From contig NC_081835.1 in assembly GCF_030867095.1 (NCBI RefSeq), positions 16,004,501 through 16,068,500 of the forward strand: a stretch of 64,000 bases of DNA, given 5' to 3'. The position numbers and the translations under genes were made by a program. Within the stretch, counting starts at the first letter, position 1. Each line of letters opens with the position of its first letter. Of the stretch, positions 38,781-49,335 are shown piece after piece. This DNA is from Alligator mississippiensis. Lineage: Eukaryota > Chordata > Crocodylia > Alligatoridae. The notes beneath the pieces were generated by a model. The model did no database searches, was not told the origin of the DNA, and saw only the letters and a list, made by a program, of their open reading frames with translations.

Positions 38781-39273
38781 GAGAGGAGTCCAGGATTGCT
38801 GGCAGTACTTCAAGGAAGCCTTATTGAGAGTGCAGGAACAAACCATCCTGATGTGCAGAAAGACCAGCAAGTAGGGAGTGCACCCTCAGCAAATTTGCAG
38901 ATGACACCAAGTTGTGGAGAGTAGTAGATACGCTGGAGGGTAGGGCTAGGATTCAGAGTAATTTAGACAAAATGGAGGATTGGGCCAAAAGGAATCTCAG
39001 GGGGTTGAACAAAGACAAGTGCAAAGACCTGCACTTAGGATGGAACAATCTCATGCACCAGGACAGATTGGGGGCTGACTGGCTGGGCAGCAGCTCTGTG
39101 GAAAAGGACCTGGGGGTTATGATGGACAATAAGCTGAATATGAGCCAGTGGAGTGCCCTTGTTACAAAGAAGGCTAACAGCATACTGGAATGCATTGGTA
39201 CGTGTGCTGCCAGTAGGTCAAGGGAAGTGATTCTTCCCCTCTATTCGGCACTGGTGAGGCCACATCTGGAGTA

Positions 39274-39853
39274 CAGGCAGTCCTCGGACATATGACAAAA
39301 TTGGTTCCTGAAAGCCGTGTCTTAAGTCGAAAAGTTGTAACTCAGAACCAATTTTCCCATAGGAAACAATGCTATAAATGGGGGATTGGTTTCTGAACGA
39401 AGGCCCGATACTCTATTTTCACCAAAAATAACCCAGAATATTGTACTGAATCAATTATAGATGAGTAGTATAGCTACATTAATGTATTTCTATTGTAAAT
39501 AGCAATCATATTGATTTGGAAGAACTTCTTTGAGGTGACTTTGCTGGACTTTTTGAACGGCTCTTGGTTGGACTTTTTGAAAGGTTTGTGGCTGGAGTCT
39601 TCTCAGGACTCTTGGCTGCAGGCTTTTCTGGAGACTTGTCTGCTTTCTTAAAGAAAGTGTCCAAGGAAGTATGGACAGATATTCTCCAGGGAGATGGGCG
39701 ATGCAACAGACTTGTTCGCTGGCATGGCATTAGGTCAGATCAAGCGTTGTAAAGTCGAAATTGACGTCAGAAAGTTGAAACAGGGTGTCAATTTATAAAC
39801 GTTGTAAGTGCGAAGCATTGTAACTCGAAACCTTGTAAGTTGAGGATTGCCTG
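39274..39853. mobile_element. Tigger/pogo-like element with TA duplication, nested in CR1
   Basis: The termini are CAGGCAGTCCTCGGACA and, inverted, CAGGCAATCCTCAACTTAC. Each side has TA (39272-39273 and 39854-39855), the target used by Tc1/mariner/pogo elements. Removing it restores the CR1 frame across CTGGAGTAC-TGTGTTCAG. A 74-codon minus-strand frame (39730-39506) is rich in K-S-P repeats and may be a transposase remnant or chance. Confidence 0.85.
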
Positions 39854-40512
39854 TACTGTGTTCAGTTTTGGGCCTTCCACTACAGAAAGGTTGTGGACAA
39901 ATTGGAGGGTCCAGCGGAGGGCAACAAAAATGGTGAGGTGGTTGGTGGTCATGACTTTTGAGGAAAGACTGAGGGAACTGGGCTTATTTAGTTTAGAGAA
40001 GAAATGAGTGAGAAGGGATGTAATAGCAGTCTTTAACTACCTGAAAGGGGATTCAAAAAGAGATGGAGCTGGACTTTTCTTAGTGGTGGCAGATGACAGA
40101 ACAAGGAGCAATGGTCTCAAGTTGCAGCAAGGGAAGTTTAGGTTAGATATTAAGCAGAATTTTCTCACTAGGAGGGTAATAAAACACTGGAACAGGTTAC
40201 CCAGAGAGTTGGTGGAAGCTTCATCCTTGGAGGTTTTCAAAACCCAGCTAGATGAATCTTTGGCTGGGATGGTCCTACTTTGAGCAGGGAGTTGCACTAG
40301 ATGACCTTCTAACCCTAACTTCCTATGATTCTAATCCTGGATCAAAACAAAAGTAACATCAAAGGGAATAAATAAAAACCACTGTTTCATCAAACAGAAG
40401 ACACTGACAGAGTGGACACCACCACTCACACAGGGACTTTGGAAAATATTTATAGGTTTAGACTCTCATAACTCTTGGAATACTGACACTCAGCAAGAGT
40501 TTAGTTTTATAC

Positions 40513-40627
40513 CTGAAATTCTAAAGATTGAAAAGTCCCTGAAGACCAAGTCCATTCATGAGTTACATATCCATCTCTGTCCCTGACAATTCCTCCTCCA
40601 AGATCCATCATTAATGCAAGTGAACAG
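40513..40627 (-). CDS. C3orf20: C3orf20 coding exon 6
   Basis: A 115-bp exon (phase 2 to 0, 38 full codons). The acceptor is TCTGCTCAG|C and the donor is TTTCAG|GTATAA. It encodes CSLALMMDLGGGIVRDRDGY followed by VTHEWTWSSGTFQSLEFQ. GGxxxDxxGYVxHxWxW is the recognisable part of the FAM194 region. The exon lies only about 170 bp from the 3' end of a CR1 insertion in the next intron. Confidence 0.92.
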
Positions 40628-41274
40628 CTGAGCAGAGAAAAAGTAGTTAGACTTTGTGATACAGTATTAATTGGATAAAATAACAGGAGTGAATATCCAG
40701 TTCTGGGGGAGATCTCAACAGATCTTCCTTATACTCTTATAAGTGAAAGAAAGTAGCTTTGAAAAACTGGGTTGATTCACATTCCAGGTGCCTGTTTTTG
40801 GTGTGTTGGAGTAATTTCTTGCATTTGTAAAGAAACCACAAATGACATATGATCTGGTTATCATAGCCAATTCAAATGAAGCATCTGAACCATCTGGTGG
40901 GTAGAAATTTCTGAAAGATATAGGCATTTTAAGTGGGATCACTCTGCTCTTTCCATAAGCATTACATCAGACAATCTGCAATCCAAAGCTTGTACTGTAC
41001 CACTCTACCACTTTACTCTGTTTTGGTCTCCTTCTGTATGCATAGCTCAAGTCTCTGATGACCTTTTTCCTCGAGGGTGTAGCATGCATTGTAGTCATTA
41101 TTGAGCATTAATTATAACACTGGGGTTAGATTCATACATGTGCTATAAAAAATGTTACAAAGCTCTGATGAACTGTAAGTGGTATATAACAAGAGATATT
41201 TCTGAAGGTGTATTCAATTACTATTAACAAAGAAGAGCCATTTGGTTGGAGTTCAGATCTCAGGATTCTGCTCT

Positions 41275-41420
41275 TATGTTTGTCAGCAACTAGCTATGTG
41301 ATCTTGGGTGAGACACTTTACTTCTCCATGCCTTTATTCTACTTAGCAGTAAAGTAGAAATGATAATCTCTCCCTTACAGGGTTCTTTACAGGTATAATT
41401 AATTAATGCTTGGAAAAGTA
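41275..41420 (+). repeat. MIR-type SINE
   Basis: It contains CAACTAGCTATGTGATCTTG, GGTGAGACACTTTACTTCTC, a diverged copy of the tail region AAATGATAATCTCTCCCTTA and CAGGGTTCTTTACAGG. One of the clearest MIRs here. Confidence 0.85.
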
Positions 41421-42303
41421 TGTTGGTTTCCTTGGATTAGAAGGCACAATTGGAGTGTGAAATGTTTTGCTTTTTACTGGCTATAACACAAACAGATACA
41501 AGACCGAATAATTAACGTTCTAGTCTTGCAAGCATTTGCACACTTGAGCTATTACTTGTATGCATGAAGTTACACGCATGCCTCGGTTTTTTTCAGTACT
41601 GGAAACTAAACTGATAAAAGTTGGATACAGAAACCTAATGACTGAAGAGGAATGTACCCAGGCATCTCATCTTGAAGTGATGTGGCAATAGTGTCTAATG
41701 AATTGTCACATTTAAGGCATGAAAAAAACCCATAATCCAGGAGCACTGGCAAGTCTTCCCACCTTAGAATAGAAAGGTAAATTTATGGTCTAGAAATACT
41801 TCTTTCCTTTAGACTTTTAGAAAGCCCCTCCCTATTTCCATCATCCTTGCAGATACTTTTAAACATTAGTATTTTGATGTCTCAGCAGCATGCTCAAGCA
41901 GGGTTGTGCCTGTAATAGGATGGCATCACATGCAATACAGAGCAGTGTCCTTTTTCTATTTTCATGTAAAGCCCTCCTTGCAATGTTATCTCCAAACCCT
42001 GTTCCACAAAAAGGGCTCTTCAGTCTTTCAATATAGTTACAGTTTATATTCAATATCACATATAATGACATATGATACTGTAACACTATAGCATTTACTC
42101 CTTTTTCTGATGGCTTTACTGCTGTGATGCCTCCAACATTTCCAGTCTGGGAGTCAGTCAAACACTCAAGTTAATAAGTGCACATATTTCCAAGAGGTCA
42201 ATGCGGGTGTTCAGCGGCTCTGGAAAATAGACCTATGTTCTCCTCCCATGCACCAGCTCCACTGATTTATCTACATGATAGGAAGAAGTTGAAATCCACT
42301 CAC

Positions 42304-42456
42304 CGGGCTTTGAAGGAATAATGCACACATGCCTGGCCTTCAGCTGCAAAACAAGCTAAAACATCTAGACTTGGAAAATCATTAAAGAGAAGGGTGATAC
42401 ATTTTCCCATGCAGCATAAAGGGAGCTGGCAAACAGCAATATTTCCTGTTGGGTAA
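42304..42456 (-). CDS. C3orf20: C3orf20 coding exon 5, FAM194 core
   Basis: A 153-bp exon (phase 2 to 2). Joined to exon 4 it reads GGSLI-F-YPTGNIAVCQ, restoring the YPxGN motif of FAM194 proteins. It continues through CCMGKCITLLFNDFP, VLACFAAEGQACVHY and SFKAR. The donor is CCCG|GTGAGT, a strong U2-type site. The acceptor is CTGTATAAG|T, with a U12-like branch sequence (TACTTGAC) whose branch A is 13 nt upstream. A CAG further inside (CCAACAG) would give the wrong phase and lose YPT. Confidence 0.92.
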
Positions 42457-42609
42457 CTTATACAGATTGTCAAGTATGATCACAACTGATATATGAAATA
42501 ATGTTCCTGATATGCTCTTTCTAGCTGTGAATTGCTACAGTATACATAGCCTTCATTTAGGTTCTTTCTGCTGGATCCCTTAACATCTAACACATTTTTC
42601 CCCCTCTCA

Positions 42610-42830
42610 GAATAGCCATATTTGTTTTATTCTACCCCAAATGAATTTAGCCTACCTCCTGGGGTTCATAGTACTTGCTTATGTAGTGAGAAAAGTCTGA
42701 GTCCTAAATTACAAAAAAGCTTTGTGAATACACGTGCCCTAGCCCTCTGGAACGAACTTCATTCATGTATTTGCCAGAATCTGAACTGGACAAGTTTAAA
42801 GTAGAGTATAAGATTCATCATTTTTTACTA
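42610..42830 (+). mobile_element. LINE 3' coding fragment (L2/CR1-like)
   Basis: An open stretch encodes LSPKLQKSFVNTRALALWNE followed by LHSCICQNLNWTSLK, then EYKIHHF. The F-x-x-x-x-x-LWNxL pattern with a following hydrophobic LK...F segment resembles the C-terminal end of L2-like ORF2 proteins. Short and uncertain. Confidence 0.4.
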
Positions 42831-43208
42831 TGGGTTCAAATAACTGTTAGTAATATTAAGGAATGGGGGGTGATGTTTCTTTTGTAATTAACAACTTTAT
42901 TGAGGAAAGACGCTTATACACATTTTTCAAATAAACAACGTATAGAAACTTTGGTATACAAAGGAAACATTTATGCATTTGTTTCCTGTGTGCTAGCATC
43001 TATGTATGTTATTGCTTATAGGTTGTTGCTAAGTAGGATGAAAGCTCATGCCTTTCCAAGCCTTCAGAAAGTATCTAGAGGTAAGGCAGAAGGTAGGAGG
43101 ACTGAGGGACACCACAGAAATTAACTTGTTCAGTGAGCTGAGAGAGCAGCTGTTTCACTAGCAGCTGAGATAAGGCTGGTTAGGACAGGTCAACAAATTT
43201 TGTCAGAT

Positions 43209-43311
43209 TTTTTTTTTTTTTTGTTTAGGCAGAAAACTTGGGTTGGGCGGGGGTGTTGATTAATTTTTTTTCTAGGAAGTACTTACCAACATTAAAAAAA
43301 AAAAAAGATTC
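43209..43311. repeat. Homopolymer T and A tracts
   Basis: A 13-T run near 43,209 and a 12-A run near 43,296, set in T-rich sequence. Confidence 0.6.
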
Positions 43312-43495
43312 AATCACAACATAAAACATTTTCATCTGAAAATGTTGGCTATATCTTCTCAGATTTTGACAATTTTTTGCTGAAAAATTTTGTGTTGGGG
43401 CTTTTTGACAAAAAGGCAACATTTTCTGTTGTAAATTTTGACAACTTCTTTGTCTCTTTTTATTCTCATTGGAATGTTAGGTGGAGAAAGTCATT

Positions 43496-43812
43496 ATCCA
43501 AGCAGACAAGATTCTCTGGGTAAATCTGATATCTTTTATTAGACCAACCAAAATAGTTGGAAAAATTCTTCTTTGCAAGCTTTCAGGCGCAAACACCTTT
43601 CTTCAGGCCTGAAGGTGGGTGGTTGTACCCAACAGGTTTCTTCAGGCTTGAAGATAGATGTCTGTACCCGAAAGCTTGCAAAGAAGAATTTTTCTTGAAA
43701 GCTTGCAAAGAAGATTTTTTCCAACTATTTGAGTTGGTCTAATAAAAGATATCAGAATTACCCAAATAACCTTGTCTGCCTATGTCCTTAGACCAACAAG
43801 GCTACAACCAAC
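43496..43812. mobile_element. Fold-back repeat (two inverted arms)
   Basis: Left arm: GCAGACAAGATTCTCTGGGT, GATATCTTTTATTAGACCAA, TTCTTTGCAAGCTTTC. Right arm: the inverse (GAAAGCTTGCAAAGAAGA, TTGGTCTAATAAAAGATATC, CCTTGTCTGCC). A pair of TTTCTTCAGGC words lies between them. The right edge reads GTCCTTAGACCAACAAGGCT. A single-arm relative is at 51.94 kb. Confidence 0.8.
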
Positions 43813-46595
43813 ACCTGTTATCCAATCAGTTCTTCTGTAGGCTTGTTACAAAGGGGGGCGCACAACATGTTCTTCCAGGGAGAAGTGACTTTTGTTCTAC
43901 TAGTTTTCTTCAGGTGCTGAAGTCAGTCATTCAAACTGACAGGTAAAAAGGTGGCTTCATGTGTGCGGGGGAAAAACTTAACACTAATTTCTCTGACAGT
44001 AACAATCAGTGACAAAGATACCACCCTGCTATTCTGTATTCCAGTTAACCACGGCTTTTGCATAGCAGTAACACCAGCTCAAAGCTATAGTACTTCCAAA
44101 ATTCACCTCCATCCTTTGTAATGAGACGTGGTTTGCTAAACTCCCAGTGACTGGGTTGCATTATTGGCAGCTGAATAACGACTGTCTGACTGAGCACTGA
44201 GTCTGTCTCTTTTTGTAGAAGCCAATTCTGTAAGGACTTAATTCACTGACATCTTTGTAACTAACACTAAAGCAATTGATTCTATTAACCAAAGTGAAGA
44301 GCTCAAAGTGGAGTAAAAAAGAGAGTGACAAGGTCTCCAAATGAGCCTGTTGTGTTTAAAACACTGTATCAGAAAGCATGAGACTGGATAAAATGTGATG
44401 AATGGACTCATTTAAACTAGAGAAATAATATGAAATCTTGGAGTAGGAGCGTTAAATTCTTAATACCCAGTGCAGTCAAAAGGTCAACTTGAACATGAGC
44501 TCTTGTGAAGCAACCACAAATTGAACTGCAGCCAAGCAGCTTTTTACAGAAGGTAATGGGCTGAAATTCCCTTAGAGATGGAGTTAAGGACTGGGTCGTC
44601 TTTCAGACAGCGCTCTATCCCACTTCACCTCTTCACTGTCTGTGAACTCCCTGAAGGACTGGAATTGAAAGTTTAATTTATGAAAATTAAATAGGCCTGG
44701 GAAACAAGCTGCATTTCCTAGTTCTTTCTTTCTCCTCGCTGCTCTCCTTAAGTCAGCAATTTACCCAGTTTTAGCAGGCAGAAGTAGCATAAGAAGCAAA
44801 CTAAAGTAGAATAGAAAATTAGCAGAAGACCCAATAAGGGGTCTACTGGGAGGGCTGTGGAGAGTTAATTGTGAATGACAGATGAATGTCAATGGTCCCC
44901 GCTATGACACCCAAAAGGTTTTCAGTGAAAATCACTGGGTTATAATTAGTGTTGGGAAAATTTACCACAGAAGCATAAAACGATGGTTTCAAGGCTAGAC
45001 TTGTCCTTTGAAACTGTGCATGCCCTGGTATTCTCTGAGAGTTCAGACCGGTGAGGTTACTTTTTAACAACACTGTACTACATGCTTAATTGTTTTTTGG
45101 GCCTGAACCATCTTTTGTCCTGTGCTGGTGCAGTGCCCAACACAAAGGGCCCCATTCCCAGGTCCAGTACAAATAAGAATTTAATTTATAATACTAAACA
45201 GAGTCTCTGCATTTCCTGATTGTAACTGGGACCAGACCAAGCAAGACAAAAATCTAACAGTCTAATCCATGTAGCTCAGCCAAATTTTTATATTACCTTG
45301 ACTACACTGGGGTCTGAATACTAATAGCAACTGTACTTTCTTCTGGTTGAGAGATTGTCTGTTTTTACTCGAAATCTCTTGTAGACAAATGAAAGCTTTT
45401 GAATCAATAGAAATATTACAAGCAGGTCCTCAATAAGTGGTCATAAAAGTAAATTTTCTTATGGTATTTCCACTCCAGCAGAAAGTTATGGATATTCCAT
45501 AAAAAGTATGTTCCTGTGAAATTCCTGTCTCAGTTCAATGAGCTTAGGATAAAAATAGATATCTTAGACAAAGCTTGGCTGAACATTTAAGCTTTTTAGA
45601 GGTCGGTGAAACTGGCCCTTGATTCTTTTGTTAGTCACCTGTCTCTAGCTACTTGCTAGTAAAGGTGTACTCATCCAAGGGTCAGATGCCAAAAATAAAG
45701 GGAATCCATCACATTCCTACTGATTCCTACTGAAAAGAGCCACTGACTTCATTTGGGATTTGAATTAGATACTAAAAGAGGGACACCATCCAGAAGGTAT
45801 TAGAGAACAAAGCCAAGTGCTATAAATTCTTCCATTTTTTCCTTCAAAGTAGCTCATTTGTACCTTTTATCAGATTCCATTAGATGGCTCTCTGATCACT
45901 TGGATCGAGATGCATGGAGTTAGGGGATGGAGGTGGGGGAGCAAATTTAGTTTCAGATGAGGGAATAGGAAAAGTTAATGTGTCACTGGCTGCTCATAAT
46001 ACATGTAGTAAAAGCAGCCCTTGAAAATCCCTGAAGCCTGAAAGACACAAGAGAACTCATCTTTTTGTCTTGACTCCGTTATGCCAGGGTGTAGAGAAGT
46101 ACAAGGTCAAATAGAAGGGAGCTCCAGCTGCGGAGAAGAGGCTGAGAGGGGGATATCACTGAATCTCATTACTTGCTAGTCTGCACTTTCTCTCACAGAA
46201 ATCCAGGCTAATTTCTCTAATTTCAACAAACGATTGCTTTCTCTGTGGTAGGAGCCTTCAAAAATGACATAAGATTTTGCTAATGTCTAGGTTTCTAGAC
46301 AACTAAGCATGATGTCCCAGGTCTGAAAGCTTGGCACATTCAGCACCCCTCTGTACATTTTGATACTTGGTGGACCAGAAGGAACGATGGCATTTGTGCT
46401 GCTACTGTGTCATTTCCAGTTCTCCCTGGGGAACCTCTTGTAATCTAGTCACTTTAATACTTGAGGAATGATATACCCTACCCCAGGGTTGATTTCCCAA
46501 GGGCTGCTCACCACAGCCTACCCTTGCACTTAGCTGGTAAGTGCTGGCTACTTTCTGCTAATCCACCCTCTCCTTTGCTCTCAATAGAAGGATAC

Positions 46596-46794
46596 AAAAT
46601 TAATGACCCCCCATCAGGGAAGGCAAAATAGAACTTCATCTCGTCAGACTTGGGACCTGTGGGCTGGCGAACCTGTGGTTCACCAGTCCTAGCTTTCCGG
46701 ACAGAAATGGATGGTGATAGGAGTGTAGCCGCATAGTTGCGCAGTATTAGAGGCCTGGTGTGGCCCTTGGCTTTGATTGCAGCATTCTCTTCCT
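46596..46794 (-). CDS. C3orf20: C3orf20 coding exon 4, start of the FAM194 region
   Basis: A 199-bp exon with incoming phase 1 and outgoing phase 2. It contains RPLILRNYAATLLSPSISVR and, near its end, EMKFYFAFPDGGSLI, the start of the FAM194 motif block. The donor is TTTT|GTATCCTTC, which resembles the U12-type donor RTATCCTTT rather than a U2 donor. The acceptor reads GTAGAG|AGG. An AG two bases upstream would shift the frame, so 46794 is the frame-consistent start. Reading past the donor gives codons that leave the family pattern before a stop. Confidence 0.88.
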
Positions 46795-47016
46795 CTCTAC
46801 AGTGAAAAGGGATAAAGGAGGCATCTGCTTCAACATATAGTCTAAATACATGAAGCCAGTGGCTCAGGTCCACAGCTTGTATGAATGGGCATAACTCCAC
46901 TGATTTACTTCAGTGGAGTACTGTCTTTCAATACATATTCTGTGTCAAGTGCTGTACAGATTTTTCTGTTGACTAGGCTCTTTCTGACACCTTTCAAGAA
47001 AAGGCACCATCAGCTT

Positions 47017-47047
47017 CCCCCCCCCCTCCCCGCCCCCCCCCTCCCCC
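47017..47047 (-). other. Poly-C tract / strong G-quadruplex candidate
   Basis: Almost pure C for about 31 bases, with single T or G interruptions, then GGG. The minus strand has at least four long G-runs. It lies in C3orf20 intron 3, just upstream of exon 4 in the transcript. Confidence 0.7.
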
Positions 47048-47529
47048 GGGCAAAGGCTTTTTCTAATTTTTTCCTCTGTTAACAAAGTACTGAGTTTGCT
47101 GCTTCTGAAAGGTGTCAAGAAATCCATCCATAAAACAAATACTGCACAATTAGAGTCAGTGTAAGCTACTGCCAACCCTCCACACTCATGAATGTACCTT
47201 GTCCTTGACCTGGACACACTATTTCAAGAAGGGGAGGTGGGGGGAATTTTCCATCTTGGTGGCTCATTCATACAGTCCTTGGACTTTTGTGCAGAGACTG
47301 CCAAAAAATCTATTATCTACTAAGTTATGAAGTGGATACCTTGCAAATGAGAACTAGGAGGACTTAATACTGGACATGTAACCAGCCAACAGATGGTAAC
47401 TACTGTCACTGTTGCCTGCATGGTCTGGATTCCCCTTGGCAAAATGGAACTGGAAGGGTCATACCCATTCGCTATCCTGTGAAATGCCTATTTCTTCTTC
47501 TTTCTATAGTACTGTAATTGCTTTAGATT

Positions 47530-47599
47530 TTATTTTCTTTTTCACACTCAGGTGTGTGCAATATGCATTTATTTTCTTTTTCACACACAGGTGTGTGCA
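47530..47599 (+). repeat. Direct repeat, about 31 bp twice
   Basis: TTATTTTCTTTTTCACAC is followed by a CAGGTGTGTGCA word in both copies, with one substitution between them. Start-to-start spacing is 39 bp. Confidence 0.8.
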
Positions 47600-48549
47600 T
47601 TTGGGGTATTCCGTTTCCATATGTAGTTCATCCCTTTCCATTTAATAATATTGATTTTTTTCCTCCCATTTATATTTACCAATTAGTTATCTACTTTTGA
47701 CTGATAAAGACTTGATGGCATATTTCACACAAACAGGAGGCTTTACCACAGGATCTCTGCTAAACTCCCACTTGCACGAGTGTACTGTGACCTCACAAAT
47801 TCCTCCTATGATTTCAATTACAAAAACTTCTCCATCCCATAACATCGGTGCATTGATGCAGATGGGATGTTACACTTTACAGCTAAAATTACTTCAATGG
47901 CGAACACATAATTCCTGTGGTTTTTAAAGAACTGTGTGCTCTTTCAGGAAGACAGGCATTATCTACATGGAGCATGGATTGCTGTGAAAAATGATCTTTC
48001 AGCAAATTTGGATGGCATTTTTCAGCCTGCACCAGCTCTCTTTTTACCTGATATTTATAAGATGTACTTGCCTTTAAGTCACATAAACAAGCATAATTGT
48101 TCCAAACACATATTGCCTGTAAACCTGGAGTTAATCAGATGGGGGGAAACCATCAATCAGCCCAAAATAATTACATTCTATTGATTCAGGAAAAAAGAGA
48201 GATCCCTCATCACTAGCTGGGGCTGTGGGGCTAGTTCTTATTGACACTTTCAGATAGGAAATAGACACTTGAAAAAGCAGGTAGCAACTGGACCATTTAG
48301 ACAGGATAAGCTCTATAAGGGGCTGCAGGTGTTCATGCTCCCATGTAAACCAACATCTAACTGACAGAGTTTAGGAAGAAACCTTGCCTGTGAGTACATA
48401 TCCCACATTACAGGGTTTCTGACACTTTTCTCTACAAATCTTGTTCTGGTTATTGGTAGACCATGAGTGTAACTAGGCCATTGCCATGTCCAGTTGCATC
48501 CTTCTACAGTCCATTTCACCAAGTGCAGCCATTGGGGATGCTTACATAC

Positions 48550-48648
48550 GTCGGCACATTTCTTTGAGCTTCTGTCTGGCCTCAGGGCAGGGATCAAACT
48601 GCTGGTATGCAGGTGGTGTCTCCTTCACGGCTTTAAATTTAGAGGAAG
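48550..48648 (-). CDS. C3orf20: C3orf20 coding exon 3
   Basis: A 99-bp exon (33 codons, phase 1 to 1). The acceptor is GGCTTTTTTCAG and the donor is CGAC|GTATGTAAG. It encodes a segment containing TPPAYQQFDPCPEARQKLKE followed by MCR. The KLKEMCR stretch leads into the FAM194 region in the next exon. The joined junction with exon 4 reads MCR-Q-EEN. Confidence 0.84.
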
Positions 48649-49214
48649 CTGAAAAAAGCCAATGGTGAGTTACTGTATATGAACAACCACATTTGTAGAC
48701 CCTTCCCCAGAGAATCTATGCAAAGTAAGGGACAGTCAATCTCTTCGTTAGCAAGGAAAAATTGTAAGTGTCACAAAGCTTCAGTAATTTTCTGTTAAAA
48801 ATAGAGCTGGTCTCTGAAGGGCGTTGTTCCCCTCTTCAACCCCTGCTCTGTCATATCTATCAGGCACTTTAATTAAAGCCAGTCAAAGAGTAGGAACATG
48901 TTTTCATGAAAAACACACCATTTGTCCTCATAAAATTTTGAAATTTTGAATGCTTTTTTGTCCAGATCCAAGTCTAATTGAATAGAGACCGAGTCAACAC
49001 ATGCAGCTCCCATGTGTGAACACAAGATAGTGCCGAGGGAAGGAATCGTGAAGGGAAATAGGGAGAGTAAAAAAATAGAAACAGTTAAAAGTGTATTTGG
49101 ATAAAAATATCCTGAAGACAGTTTAGTCCAGAGAGGGGGGAGAAAGGATGAACCAGTGAAGAGTGAAACAGTTCAGTGAGATTTAGGAGTCTCTGTTTCA
49201 GGTCAGTGAATATT

Positions 49215-49335
49215 TGTTTTCAGATTTTCTGTGAGATCCTGGGCAAATCACGTAGCCTGATTGTACCTCCGTTCCCCAACTGTCAAATGAAGAGGTCAAC
49301 ATTTCCCTAGCTCTCCCCTGGGGTGTTACACTGAT
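49215..49335 (+). repeat. MIR-type SINE
   Basis: It has GAGATCCTGGGCAAATCACG, TTCCCCAACTGTCAAATGAA and CTCCCCTGGGGTGTTACACT in MIR order. Confidence 0.75.

Larger units (their letters stand above)
37618..40345 (+). mobile_element. CR1 LINE, internally deleted and twice invaded
   Basis: The first part encodes the end of the CR1 endonuclease region (NFLVQVLEQPTRGHALLDLL; LVGNVLVDGNLGSSDYKM). A deletion near 38,880 removes most of the reverse transcriptase. The reading resumes at FADDTKLWRVVDTLEGRARI, then WNNLMHQDRLGADWLG, VEKDLGVMMDNKLNMSQW and LPLYSALVRPHLEY. It ends in the CR1 3' UTR (GGAGGTTTTCAAAACC ... TTCCTATGATTCTAA). Two DNA transposons (37943-38780 and 39274-39853) sit inside it. It lies in C3orf20 intron 6. 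Confidence 0.9.
42457..46595 (-). other. C3orf20 intron 4, candidate U12-type intron
   Basis: A 4,139-bp intron. The donor GTATCCTTC differs from the U12 consensus RTATCCTTT at one position. Near the acceptor is TACTTGAC, one base off the core U12 branch site TCCTTRAC, with the branch A 13 nt from the splice junction. That is the short distance typical of U12 introns. No long polypyrimidine tract is present. The intron also contains a fold-back repeat at 43.5 kb and a LINE fragment at 42.6 kb. Confidence 0.75.

Noticed and set aside
42304..42343. A 40-bp micro-exon using TTTTGCAG as acceptor
   Set aside because: The same frame stays open upstream with matching family residues (CCMGKCITLLFND), so it is part of a 153-bp exon.
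44843..45073. Minus frame with VIFTENLLGVIAG, first taken for a FAM194 exon
   Set aside because: It has no fitting splice sites, and the true FAM194 exon at 42304-42456 covers this part of the protein in phase.
46508..46595. Extension of exon 4 to a GGGTAGGC donor near 46.53 kb
   Set aside because: It would give residues unrelated to YPxGN and phase 1, which does not join exon 5.
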